From Cymbidium sinense (taxonomy: Eukaryota; Streptophyta; Magnoliopsida; Asparagales; Orchidaceae): a DNA stretch of 64,000 nt. Position numbers and translations under genes: made by a program. The stretch covers positions 86,400,945 through 86,464,944 of the forward strand of contig CM038216.1 in NCBI GenBank assembly GCA_021442155.1, in the 5' to 3' direction. Positions 1 to 11,770 of the stretch are shown in pieces (the first letter of the stretch is position 1; every line of letters starts with the position of its first letter). Below the pieces are notes generated by a model that saw only the letters and a list, made by a program, of their open reading frames with translations, made no database searches and was not told the DNA's origin.

Positions 1-1198
1 AGAAAAAGAAAAGAAATGAAAAGAGAAAAGAAAAAGAAAATAAAAGGGAGAATATAGACTTGGAGGAGGAAGGGAGCCTAACATTAGATTGAACCCACAG
101 TTCATTACTCTATTGGTAATATGGGTAGGAACAGCTCCACTAGTAGAAGAAGAGGCCTCAGAGGCAATCCTGTGGAAAACCTCATTATTGGCCACCCAAT
201 AGAAGATATATCCCATCTACTAGAGTACACATCCATATAGACTTAGAATCTAATTCATAGGATGAGTCTTATATGATTAGCACACCAACCAGTTCTTCTT
301 AGTAGTAGATTCCCTTGGAGGTAACACTTGAGCCAGATATTGATGAAGACTAGGATCCAAAGCAAAGCATAAGTGTATCCAAGTCTATATGTGAAATAAT
401 TAGGCATTAGCTATGAACCTTAGCTCTAACCCCACTTTCCTCTCAAAAAGTTGAGGGTTTGGTAGTTAAAGATGTTCCTAAGTCATCCACAGGTGTGAAG
501 ACTCAGAGGTTGTTTATGGGAGCATCATCCTCAAGTCAAGAAGTTGATGTTGAACTTGAGGATGATTCATATAAATATTTAATAGAATTACCTTTTGATT
601 GGTACTTTGTGTCAAAATTTAGCAAAGAAAGGGTTAATCCCACATACATGGTCAAAGTACAGTAGACTACTTCAAAGAATATAGAAGAATAAATGCAAAA
701 TCTCTCAATCGGACTAGGATTCATAAGGGGGTGCATGATGATGATTATTACTTAGTCATCACCAATCATTTAGAATCGATAGTTCTTTTCAAATCACATT
801 AACAGTATGAGGAGCTATGCTTAAAAAACTTCGATGATCCAGATAATTTTGAAGTCAAAGATGCACTGCCAGAGTTTGAAGAAGAGATCAAGTCAACCGT
901 CGACGAGCTCTGGAAAATCAACTTAGGAACTGAAGAAGATCCACGCTTAACAAACATCCATTCTTTATTGAATGAAATTTAAACCAATGACTTCGTTAGG
1001 CTACTGATTGAGTTTAAGGACTACTTTGTATGGAGTTATGAAGAGATGCCTGGATTGGCTTCTAACATAGCAATCCATAAAATAACAATAGAACCTATTG
1101 CTAACCCTATCAAGCAAGCTCCTTGATGCATGCAATTAGACATAGAATAATTGGTCATTTATGAAGTCAAGAAACTGATCGATGCTCGCTTCATCCAG
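1..1198 (+). pseudogene. Tat copy A: protease-RT linker and N-terminal edge of RT, decayed
   Basis: This starts with a purine-rich A/G tract (1-50) that also occurs at 53,790-53,880 in copy B. Acidic linker sequence follows, with one open stretch at 459-665. From about 925 the reading resembles the conserved region just before gypsy RT: GTEEDPR, then LLIEFKDYFVWSYEEMPGL (1,000-1,055), then NPIKQAP and KKLIDARFIQ up to 1,198. In related elements these are the 'LLKEFKDxFAWxYxEMPGL' and 'KQxPRR...' segments. Several in-frame stops interrupt it (for example near 1,124 and 1,148). The coding line resumes at 8,775 after the inserted element: the codons for FIQ at the left edge run into EEK at the right edge once one copy of the 5-bp duplication is removed. 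Confidence 0.8.
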
Positions 1199-3734
1199 TG
1201 TTGTGTTTATTTTGATTGTGTATATGGGGGGCACCATGTAGATCTGAGGGTGTAGTTATTGAGGTGATCGGGTACGACATCAAGGAAAGGTGTAGTATCT
1301 CGAAAGATAGAAATCACCACCCTATAATTGACCTAATCACCTATTAAGGACTCCTAAGGCATGATGGGTCTTTAAATATACCAGAGATTTTTCCTCTACT
1401 TTACATGGATGAATAAAGCAGTGTTTATTTAAATTGGGTTCTAAAGTTACTTATTGTGGCAAGCCCTCATAGTTAATTATATCCTAAGGATGGTGTGTTT
1501 CTTAGGAATAGTCTCAATTAAAGTAGGCAATTGGGGTCTCTAAATATTTGAAGGTTAAGACTATCAAAGGATTGGCTATTTTAGAAAATCAAATAGGATA
1601 GATCAAGGAGAAGACTTATTATCAAAGCCAAAGAGAATGAGTAGGAAATGCTCATGATACTAGGAAGCCTAGTGAGCTTTCCAATCTATCCTATGGTTGG
1701 GCTTTATATATTTGAAGTTGAAGAGAATTATATGTTTGAATTGTAATTTTATTAGAAGGCGAGGGCTTATAATCTTACAAAATAAGGTTGTAGAAATGCC
1801 TAAGATGTGAGGATTTATGCTTGTATCCCAAAGGAAATAGCTACCTCGTATCCTAGATTTAGGGAGATTTGGCATAAGCTAAAGCATGACCTAAGTCTAA
1901 ATGAAGATGGGTATATAGTTTATCTACATAAGAGAGGATAAAACACCCGACTACTGGCCTTATAACCAATTGGAGTGGCAGCAAGCTAACTCCTCCTACA
2001 CTTGAAAACCATGTAGGCAAGTCAAATGATACTGCAAGATAGTTAGATTGTCATTATTTAGAAAGAGACTAAAGTCCTTAAACCCACTCCCTAAAGATAC
2101 TAGAGCATGAGTGGTATGAGTAATGACTTAGTCTAATGCAAATATTTTCAAATTTTATTTATATTGGACACTTCATTTTGACAAAAGCCATAAGATTTTT
2201 GTATGCATAAATGCAAGTTGAAATGAGTTATGGGATAAATCAAGAGAGAAGAGGGTGAAGCTCTATCAGTAAAAGTTGCTCTCATAGGTCAAGCGATTCC
2301 CATGTGTGCTAGAATGGAGGCCCTCATTTTTGTGAGAGTGGTAGAAGATGCATGCATGGTATTAGACATACAACCATACAGCTAAGGGTTTGCTAAATCT
2401 TTTAATTATCTTGATTTAACACCTAGGCTTTATGTAAGGTTATAAGTTATTTAGAAATTTAATTATGAGTTGTAGTTAGGTAAAAGATTTATTTTTTCCT
2501 TAGAGCTTAATCTCATCTAGGCCATACAACAAACACCAATCATAAAGAAACTTTGAAAAGACATGTAATTTCTAATGCATGAAATAAATAAAAAATCAAA
2601 CATTTTACACAAAAGAATAAAAAGGTTGGCTGCTTCGGAGTATCACACAAACCCTAAAAAAGAAAAATGGATAACAGAGCTCTACCCTTATACAACCTGG
2701 GTTATAAAGAATAATTACAATTAAGGATGAATACATTTTATGGGGGTCTTCATCTTCATTCTTCATGTCTCCTTCATTTCTTCATATCTCCATTTGATTT
2801 AATTTTCACCACTTAAAAGGCATCACATGGCCTCCCGTGACAAAGCCTTCTTGCCAATGCTCATCCCATCCCCATAACACTAATTCCTAATTGGAAAATT
2901 ACATCTAAATGGAAAGAGTAAATCTAACTACACCTACAAAATAGAGGTTAGCTAAACATACATTCCACCCAAGAAATTATATTTATAATTTGGACTTAGC
3001 GCCCTGCACATGGGTAACCAATCCCACCTGTCCTAGCTTGGATATGCTTAAGGGCCTAAGTAACCTTAAAAGAGAGAATTTATATTTATTTTTCAGCATC
3101 TCCTTAAGCATAATCCCCTGTAGAAAATATGATTATCTAGTCTACATACACCCTAACATCCAGTCTAAAATATTACATCACAAAAAAAACATACATCATT
3201 CCATACACCACCCTAACATAAAACTAAAAGTGGTGACTTAATTCTAAGGTGTGTGTATTAAGTCTTGTGTGGTATGCCTTAACTAAGCTTTAGAGTTAAT
3301 ATTTTCTAAGTGTAGAAAGATCCAATTTAAAGGGTGGTTTCACTTTAAGTGATTTAATTGATTTGTAAGTTTTATTTAATATTTTCTTTTGTTTCACTTA
3401 GTTTACACTTAACAACTAAGTGTTATAAAGACAAGAAAAGAGAGGATCACCCTTCTTTATCCCTACTTTAAGCCACATCTAAAGCATATTAATTAATCAA
3501 TTCTCTTTAATGAATATTATTAATTAATCCTAAGTTTTAGGTTCACTTTAAATAATCTCATTCAATAAGAAAGGAATCTTAAGATTAATTGAGGTTAATT
3601 ATTTTCACATAACACATGTTTGTTCATTTATTTCCATCATATGTAGCATGCACGTGATTAAGTCCTAAACATATCTATGCATACAATATATTTTTGGCAC
3701 ACTTAAATGCATGATGCATGAATGATTTTTATAG

Positions 3735-4080
3735 AAAGTTCTAAGCAAGTACTTCACCATTATTTCGCACCAGGGGGTGAGGTAAGAACCTCTTTGGGGC
3801 TACTTAAAGCCATGCATCCCTAGAATGTCTAGACTAGATATACCTGCTATTCTTAAATACATATGAGTGCACAAACAACTATACAAATGGAAATCATGCA
3901 AAAATTGTATTTAATTTAATTTATTTTGTGAATGAACTAAAGCTTTACCCAAATCCTAATGTTATGATGCATGAGAATATCAAATGGGTATGCCAATGGG
4001 GGAGTGAGGTAGAAACCTCCTTGGGGCTACTACTTAAATTGTGCATCCTCAAATGTCTAAACTAATATACCCACTAACAT
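3735..4080. repeat. Two-unit direct repeat (about 235-bp period) inside the non-coding element
   Basis: Two segments share a block of the form GAGGTA-GAA-CCTC-TTGGGGCTACT-TTAA followed by CATCC-...-AATGTCTA, at about 3,775-3,830 and 4,005-4,060. The related copy at 48,402-53,530 has three such units (near 49,320, 49,600 and 49,850). Unit number therefore differs between copies of the element. Confidence 0.6.
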
Positions 4081-6959
4081 TTGTACTTATGCAAATCAAC
4101 ATATGAATGAAAGAAAGGAACTTCACTTCATACACTAAGCTTATATTCACATGCACCTCCTATGTATGTATATCTAATGTCACAACATGTATAATTATTC
4201 ATTAATAAGCTTTTCAAAATATATTTGAGATTTAATAATGATAATAGCCACACATATTTTTAATTAAGTCAACACATGCAAATTTGACATAAAAGAAACC
4301 ATTTATTTTAATTGATTTTTGAAAGAAATGAATTCATGATTACAAGTGGAATACAACATTATAATTTTCCACAAGCATGTAATTTCTTTCAATCTAACTA
4401 ATTCCTAAGAACAATCATATTAAATAAGCTTATTTAAAATAAACCAAAGTTTCTTATTAAGTTATTTTTTGGATGTTTGATTTGATTTGGAGAAATAGGA
4501 GATTCAATCATTTGCTTCTCTAACCCATTCCCATGTTGTTAATTAATTTGATTCAATGAAAAGATAATTAGGTGAATTTTATGTATTAATTAAGTTATGA
4601 TATGAATTAAATCAATTAATTAACCCTTACTATGTTACCTTAAAGTAATTAATAATTATGAGTCAACATGATATGTACATGAATTGGAATTTAAATCAGT
4701 AATGACCATAAGAAATAAAAGGCCTAATGCAATTGGCTCACAATTAGTGGTTAATTAGATTAAAGAACTTAATTAAGTACTCTTATGGCTTCCCACACAT
4801 GTAGGTTAGCCATAATTTCCTTAAATAGTTTTAGGTTATTAAACATCTAAAGATCTACCCAAGAAACTTAATTAGATGAGATTTTGAATGATTATGATTT
4901 TAATTTGATTAATTAAGCCATTTTAATTAATGAATTAAACCATTAATTAGTCCCAAATTAATTACTTTCAAGTCAAGTGAAATGAGCTTAGGAAAAGAAT
5001 GGGAAAGAGGTCCCAATATCATTCCTCATGTCCATTCACTATTATACAAAAGATTAGCAAGTTTAATTAATGGTTTCTTCACTATTCAACATTTTAATTA
5101 ATCACCTAATTAATTAAGTAAGTAATTGGATAAGATAACCAATTTTAATTAAGCAAAAATAAATCCCAAGAAAATTATGGAAGGTAGAGTTCATCCCATT
5201 AATCAACCTCAAAAAGTTTGTAATTAATGACTTGAGTAATTAGGGAGTAATTAAGCTAATTAAGTTTTCAATGAAACTCAAATTAAGCCTTAATTACTAT
5301 TCAAAATCAATTGAAAATATTTTTATTAAATTTTCCTCTAAAATACCTTTAAAATGAGCATTTATTTGTATTATTATTATTTTTATATGATTTGTTATGA
5401 TTTTTCAAATTTTTAGTTGATTTAATTGATTTTTCATGATTTTTTAAAGTCCATTAATTTATTTTTTGTTAAAATAGACCATTTGAGCTTGAATGTAATA
5501 TCTTCCTATCCAAAATTTTTTGACTTGAAATTTTTTATGGTGGTAGCATTTTAACTTTAGTTTCAATCCTAAAATTTCAACTTAATCAGGTATATTTTTT
5601 GTGATTAATGAAATTTAATTTTCACTAAAACATAAATTAAGTCCATAATATTTAGTGAAATTTGGGGATTTTAGGTTTGTTGGATTTCTCCTAGAAAGAC
5701 GAATTCAACGAGCCTTTATTTGCAATTTTTAGTTAAGTATTTTATTTTCAATGAATTTTTAAAGTTTTAGGTGATTCAACTAATTTATAAAATCTAAAAA
5801 TCCTTATTTTCCTACATAACATAGTCGATTACTATGCAGTGCGTGTGGCAATCACATTCCACATGGTGATGCGTGATTGGCTTGCGTGATTCCAGTGGTG
5901 CCATGATGCGGCTGGCAGACACCGGCGATGACCAGATGGCGATGTGTGGATCATTTGTCGATTACTGATGGGATGGTCCATATTTGATCCATGGATCGGA
6001 GAGGACAAAATAGGTAGATCTAAGTGCATAATCTAGTCCGATCCCCAGCCGGGATGGGACGGTACTCTTTCCAATCGAAAATCGATGAAAAAAGAAATCA
6101 TGAAAAAATTATGAAATGAGGTCCGATTAGGCTCGATTTCACATAGATCTTTCCATAAAACTACTATTTCATATAAGGATTCTATAAAATAAAGAATACA
6201 AGGTTTTTTTAAGGAACATTCTTAAAATCACATGAAAATCATCACAAAAAAAGAAATCCTAAGGACAACTATGGGTTTTCTTGAAAGTTACCTCATCGAA
6301 CATGATTTTTAATGGTGATGTTGATCTGAGCATGCTCTTGAGTGGTGTAAGAAGCCTTGGAATGAGCCTAGACCTTTTCCTTTACTTCAAAATAATGTAT
6401 CTACCAGTGGTTGCCATTTCCTCACCGAAATCCACTTGATTTTGGTGGTTTGATCTCAAAAAATCAAGTGAGAATCTTTATTGGTTGGTTTGGGAGCTCT
6501 ATGGATTGGAAATGAGAGTGGGAGAATGAGAATAAAGATCTCTATTTTTTGTGGTTTGGTTTTTATCGAAATCCCCTTTCATTTTTGATTTTTGGCTCCA
6601 AATGGGTGTCCTTGGGTTGGGGTGGTTGAGAATGGAAGAGAATCATCCTAGCTAGCTCATTTGGTTGGCTAGGGTATGGGAAATGGCTTCCATAAAGAAA
6701 AAAAAGGGTGTCCTAGCAAGGGTAGGTGAAAGTCCTTCATGCCAAGTGTTCCAATGGAAGAGGTGAGGTGAATTCACCTCCTCATGAGTCATGCCTGCCC
6801 CAACCACCTCTTAGGTCAGATGATTAGTGTCCTTGGTGCCTAGGTGGACCAATGGATGAGTGCCAAGTGGCCAAGGAATAGAAATGACTATTTAGGCAAG
6901 TGTCTTTTCTCATGGGATGCCCTTGACCCAAGGGCAAAGTGGTCATTGGTATTGGATTT

Positions 6960-8560
6960 GATTTGAGCAGATTTGAAATGAGTTAAAAGTAAGTTGGACC
7001 AAATTTCATGTCATTTAGAGTTCATTTAGTTTAATTTGGGTCAATTTGACCCATTTAGATTAGGTCAAATCAGGTTAGGTTGACAAATTGGGTCAAACTA
7101 AGGGTTGGATCAAGTTCAAATGACCATTTGGAGTGCATTGGTTCAATTGGTTTCAATCAATTTGGTTTAATTTGGATTTTGGCCAATTTGATCCTTTAGG
7201 TCAATTTGGGCTAAGTTGGGTTAGGTTGACCAATTGGTCAAATTAGGCTCATTATGGCTTTGGTCAAGTTCAATAATCAATTTGGAATGAACTTGAGCCA
7301 TTGGTTGCAATTTGCTTTTGGTTACAATTTGGCTGTTTGGGTTCATATGGGTTAAAGGGTTGACTTGGTCAATGGGCTAGGTTGACTTGGTTTGACCCAA
7401 TCCATGATAATTGATTAACCTAGAATGATCAACAATCATGACATGAAGTTTGGATTAGCTTAATTCACTCGATTTGAATTGAATTGGATTTTAGTTCATG
7501 TAGGTCAAATTGGACACTTAATTGAGCCAATTCAATTTAGTTGGCTTGATTTTGAGTTGAGTTTGATTTAGTTGATTTATATATGGATTTGAGATTGACA
7601 TATAAATTCAATTGCAATTGGTTTGGGTTCAAATGAGTTTTGATTCATTTGAATACAAGTCAAATGGGCTAGGTTGGGTTTGACTTGAGTTGATTTTGAT
7701 TTTGCTTGATGATTGTAGTTTATGTTTATATTTGGATAAATGATTGAAGGAATGATTGATTCATGATAAAATCCATTTGTTTTGGTTTGATTTAGATAGG
7801 ATTTGGCCAAGTCCAAGAAATTGTCTTAAAAGGCTTGAATTGGGTTTTGGTTTAATTTTTGATTTGGTTTTGGCTATTTGAATTTATATTTCATTTATAT
7901 TTGCAAATATAGATGAAGAAATATAAGATCTATGAGAAAATCACTTGAGTTTGGAGTGATTTGGAAGTTTTGACCAAGCTTAAGGATGTAGGTCAAAAGG
8001 GCTTAAGTAGGGAATTGATTTAGTTTGATTTATTTTTGGTCATTGGAAGGTTGGTTTCATTTATATTTATTAGTATAACTGAAGGAGTAATTTGTTGATA
8101 AAGAAACAAATTGATTTTTGGTTGATTTATATAAGATTAGGTTAAGTCATTGGAGGTAGAATCATATGGATTAAAAAGAGTTTTGATTGGATTTGTATTT
8201 AGTTTGGTTTAGTTTTGGCTATTTGAGTTTATATCTCATTTATGTTTGGGAATATAAATGAAGATATAATATGAATCATTGAGATCAATCAAATTTGGGT
8301 TGAATTGGGTGGATTTGGCTAGGTTTATGGAATTCAACCATATAACTTTGAGGGATTTTGATTTTGATTTGATTATAGGTTCTAATCATTTGGATTTGAA
8401 TTTAGATTGATTTGAATTTGGTTAAGGCTAAGTCCATAATATGATATATAAAGGGCTTAAGGGGTTTTGATTTTGATTTGATTATGGGTTTCAATTATTT
8501 GGAATTTAGATTTAGATTTGGTATTTGAGTTGAATTTTAAGGTTTGGTTTGAGAAGGAAA
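6960..8560. repeat. Degenerate GGTCAATTTGG-type short-motif region in the non-coding element
   Basis: This 1.6-kb strand-asymmetric tract on the plus strand is rich in variants of TTGGGTTAGGTTGACCAATT and GGTCAATTTGG, such as near 7,070-7,110 and 7,195-7,245. The motifs are irregularly spaced, so this looks like an old, drifted minisatellite. A counterpart lies at about 52,120-53,320 in the second copy. The third copy (61,623 onward) lacks it at the expected place. No credible coding sequence is present. Confidence 0.55.
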
Positions 8561-8774
8561 GTATGGATTGGGTTTAGGCTGTGGCAGCAAGTCTTCCTAA
8601 GTCCCTAGGGCACAACCTATATTCTAGTAGCTAACTCTTCTAAGTCTCTCGGCTTAGGATAAGTGTTCACTTAATCACTAGAAGTGTCTTAAGACTAAGG
8701 AGCTCTTAGTGTCTATAAGAGTCCTAGATCTATGATGAGGAAGTTGAGAACTCACTATAAAAGTGAGGTCAACA

Positions 8775-9375
8775 TCCAAGAAGAAAAATAACCTACCTGG
8801 TTAGCCAGCTTCATCCCAGTTAAGAAAAAGAATGGCCAAATTCACATCTATATCGATTTTATGGATTTAAATAAGGCATGTCCAAAAGACAAATTTTCAC
8901 TACCAATCCTAAACCTGATGGTGGACATTGCCTCATCTCATGCAATCTTCTCATTTATGGATGGCTCATCTGAATATAACCAAATAAAGATGGCTCTTGA
9001 AGATGAAAGAAACTATGCTTTTAGAACCCCGATCAGAATCTATTGGTATAAGGTCATGCCTTTCAACCTTAAAAATGTCGGTGCTACATACCAACAAGGT
9101 ATGACTTGAATCTTTGATGAACTCATTTATCATCAAGTCAAGTGCTATGTCAATGATCTGGTGGTCAAAAGTAGAGAAAAGGAAGTCCATCTCTTTGACT
9201 TGAGAGTAGTTTTTGAAGAGTTAAGAAAATTTAACCTTAAAATGAACCCCCTGAAGTATGCATTCAGAGTAGCTTCAGGAAAATTTCTTTTGTTTATTGT
9301 CCAATACCAGGGAATCAAAATCGATCCGGAGAAGATCAAGGCAGTATTAGAAATGCCACCCCTAAAAGTTTAACT
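8775..9375 (+). pseudogene. Tat copy A: reverse transcriptase domain, decayed
   Basis: This is RNA-directed DNA polymerase of a Ty3/gypsy element. In order: PVKKKNGQIHIYIDFMDLNK (about 8,816-8,875), ACPKDKFSLP, the FMDG block holding the first catalytic aspartate (about 8,955), VMPFNLKNVGATYQ (9,055-9,093), and the active-site box at 9,146-9,157. That box reads YVND rather than Y/F-V/I-D-D, so the first catalytic aspartate of the pair is replaced by asparagine (codon AAT). The C-terminal part follows: LKMNPLKYAF (9,238) and GIKIDPEKIKAVLEMPPLK (9,310-9,370). A stop interrupts the reading at about 9,108. The domain is clearly recognisable and clearly non-functional. Confidence 0.88.
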
Positions 9376-9960
9376 CAACTTAGATCATTGCAAGGGTAGT
9401 TGGCATATCTAAGATGTTTTAGATCCAACTTATCAAGAAGATGTCACCATTCTCAAAGACTTGTCAAAAGGATGCCAAGCTCAAGTGGGATGACAAGTGT
9501 GAGCATGCCTTCAAAGACATCAAGCATTACTAAGAGACGCCGGTTCTAGTAGCCCCTATCCCGGGTAAGCGCTACTACGCTACTTCATTAGATGACTCCC
9601 TTGGTGCTTTGTTGGCCCAACCTAATGATGAAGGGAAGGAAAACATACTCTTCTATCTCACCAATCATCTAATCCCTACTGAGGCTAATTATCCATCTAT
9701 TGAGAAGAATGGCCTAACTTTAATCTTTGCATCCCAAAAGCTACAACACTACATGCTTCCTCATAAGGTGAACTTAATCTCTAGGATCAATCCACTACAG
9801 TATCTCATGACACGGTCGAGTCTATCAAGACTATTGGCATGATGGTCCATGATCCTCTCATAGTTTGACATTACCTTTGTACCCCTCTGTACAGTGAAAG
9901 GACAAGCGCTAGCTGATTTCATAGTAGCACCCACTTTTGCTTACTCGCTTGTGATGATCT
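9376..9960 (+). pseudogene. Tat copy A: first RNase H domain, decayed
   Basis: Directly downstream of RT. Recognisable blocks are LDDSLGALLAQPNDEGKEN (9,589-9,645), FYLTNHLIPTEANYPSIEKN (9,650-9,710) and the following LTLIFASQKLQHYMLPHKV (9,715-9,771). These match the gypsy RNase H pattern in which a VALIxQ/E-like strand is followed by 'Y.S..L...E.NY...EK..LAL.FA..KLR.Y...H'. Frameshifts lie before 9,590 and after about 9,790. Copies B and C carry the same region at 55,850-56,090 and 59,050-59,170. Confidence 0.85.
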
Positions 9961-9974
9961 CCCTGATGAATAAA

Positions 9975-10500
9975 TCATGAACTTAGGGTATACTAGCATT
10001 TACCAATTGTAGATGTACATTGATGGTGAGGCTTCCTCTCAAAAAGGAGAAGAACCATAATCTACTATTCTAGGAAAAGTAGGGGTAGGAATATTTCTCT
10101 TAATTTCATACCATAATGTGATGAGATTCTCATATCATCTGTCCAATCTTTGCACCAACAATGAAGCCGAATATGTGGCTCTAATTGCCAGTCTAGAGTT
10201 AGACATTACTCTAAGCATCTAGAACATCAACATCTTCGGGGATTCTTAGCTAGTTATCAACCAAATCGTTGGGTCCTATAAGGTTATAAAGCCCAAGCTC
10301 CATCACTACCATAAGTATACCATAGAGTTGTTGGCCCAAATCCTAGAGGTTACCATTTATAAGATTCCTTAAGGAGAGAATACCGTAGTGCATGCTTTAA
10401 CCAAGCTTGCCAAGGAGTTGGCATGTCTGGAGGATGAGTCCATATCAATAAAGGTCCAAAATAGAGAAGTCTTATCCCTTATTGATATTGAACTCATCTA
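9975..10500 (+). pseudogene. Tat copy A: second (archaeal-type) RNase H domain, decayed
   Basis: The reading starts with MYIDGEASSQKG (about 10,014), the 'xxDG' strand with the first catalytic aspartate. Next come LISYHNVMRFSYHLSNLCTN (about 10,100-10,158) and NEAEYVALIASLEL (10,159-10,200) with the catalytic glutamate, then NINIFGDS and LVINQIVGSYKV (10,228-10,290) with the third acidic residue. The end is HALTKLAKELACLEDES (10,391-10,441). This 'TNNEAEYxAL...GDSxLVxNQ' signature is that of the extra RNase H of Tat-lineage elements. In-frame stops occur at about 10,047, 10,219 and 10,246. Confidence 0.85.
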
Positions 10501-10554
10501 AAAGTACTCTCTTGAAGGGGAGGTTTCCATTGCCAAGAAAGACGAGAGTTAGAT

Positions 10555-11770
10555 TGGAGGAAACCATTCATGGATTACCTAAATAAAGGCAAACTACTAC
10601 AAGAGAAGTCTCAACCATCACACAAGAGCACTTTCCTACACTATTTTGGATGGTGTCTTATACCAACGGTCTTTCGATCATATGTGGTTATGTTGTTTAG
10701 ATAAGCACGAAGCCTGTAAGATCATGACCAATGTACACTGAAGATTATGTAGAGCCAACCAATCTGGTCAAAAGATAAAAGCCAAGATCAAGGGACTAGG
10801 ATAGTACTGGCCATCGATGATCAATGATTGCATGGATATGGCTAGGCGATGCCACCAATGTCAAATACACAAAGTCAACCTACACTAACCGCCCAACATT
10901 CTACATCCTACATTGCCCTCATGTCCATTCGAGTGTTGGGGGCACCGACATAGTTGGTCTGATTGATCCTCCTTCTTTCAAGGGTCATCAGTTCATCTTA
11001 GCTGCTACTGACTACTTTCCAAATGGGTGAAGGAGATTCGCCGAGATCATCAAAGATGTGCTCCAATTTTTTAGGAATCATATCATATATAGGTTTAGAT
11101 TACCTCGATGAATTATATCTGATAATGATACTGCATTCAAAAGCACCCAAATCAACAACTTTTCTCGGAGACACAACATAGATTGGAGATATTCTACCAT
11201 CAACTACCTGAGGGAAAATGGCTTAGCAGAAGCCTTTAACAAAACTCTTATCCAAATACTGAAGAAGCCCCTTGACAATAACAGCAGGCATGAACAGTTA
11301 GTTGAAGCCTTGGGCCTACCGCCCATATATAGAACTCCAACTTAGTCTACTTTTTCGCTTAGTGTATGGGTCCAAGCTATTCTACCATTAGAAGTCCAAC
11401 TCCCATCATGGATAGTGTGGGTAACAAAATCACAACAAAAGCAATGCCATGTTGTGGTTAGAAGAGCTCAAGGTTTGAAGAGATATGCATGCATAGAAAC
11501 CTTGAGTTATATAAAGCTAAAATGATTCGAGCTCACAACACGTTGGTCTGTCCTAGAGCTTTTCAAGTAGGAGAGCTTATTTTAGTTCTAAGGAAACTGA
11601 TTATTGCCCATCGTAAGATGGGAGGCATGTTTGAACCCACTTTGTAAGGCCCTTTTGCCATTGCGAAAGCCTACTAAGGAGGATCTTATCAGCTTATTAA
11701 TCATAAGGGAGAGTGCCCAATGCTTCCAATCAATGGGCTCTACTTAAAAAATATTATAAATCATGTTTGA
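10555..11770 (+). pseudogene. Tat copy A: integrase, decayed
   Basis: The zinc-binding region is recognised from YWPSMINDCMDMARRCHQCQ (10,806-10,864), including the CxxC pair. The catalytic core begins near 10,945 with GGTDIVG (first acidic residue of the DD35E triad) and GHQFILAATDYF. The second aspartate lies near 11,120 (LISDND-like reading) and the glutamate region near 11,210 (ENGLAEAFN). The C-terminal region, around 11,590-11,700, corresponds to the KMGGKFEPxWEGPF block seen more clearly in copies B and C. Numerous frameshifts and stops are present. The conserved end is a YLKKYYKSC-like reading at about 11,738-11,768. Confidence 0.82.

Larger units (their letters stand above)
1199..8774 (-). 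mobile_element. Long non-coding LTR-type insertion (copy 1 of three), TG...CA ends, 5-bp target duplication
   Basis: This stretch interrupts Tat copy A. Its termini are TGTTG (1,199) and CAACA (ending 8,774), perfect 5-bp inverted ends of LTR-retrotransposon type. It is flanked by TCCAG (1,194-1,198) and TCCAA (8,775-8,779), a 5-bp target duplication with one transition. Removing the insert and one flank restores the Tat reading frame across the site. I found no gag or pol motif on either strand; short open frames are scattered and low-complexity. Related sequence in the same orientation is at 48,402-53,530. A third copy starts at 61,623 in the opposite orientation and fixes the element's 5' end as TGTTGACCTCA, so this copy is on the minus strand. 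It could be a giant solo LTR, or a non-autonomous (LARD-like) element whose LTR boundaries I cannot see. Confidence 0.75.

Noticed and set aside
2664..2682. PBS-like TGGATAACAGAGCTC on the plus strand
   Set aside because: The element it lies in runs on the minus strand and no LTR end precedes it; likely chance.
5832..6029. 65-residue frame in the G/C-rich part of the non-coding element
   Set aside because: Not conserved in the corresponding parts of copies 2 and 3; base composition explains the open frame.
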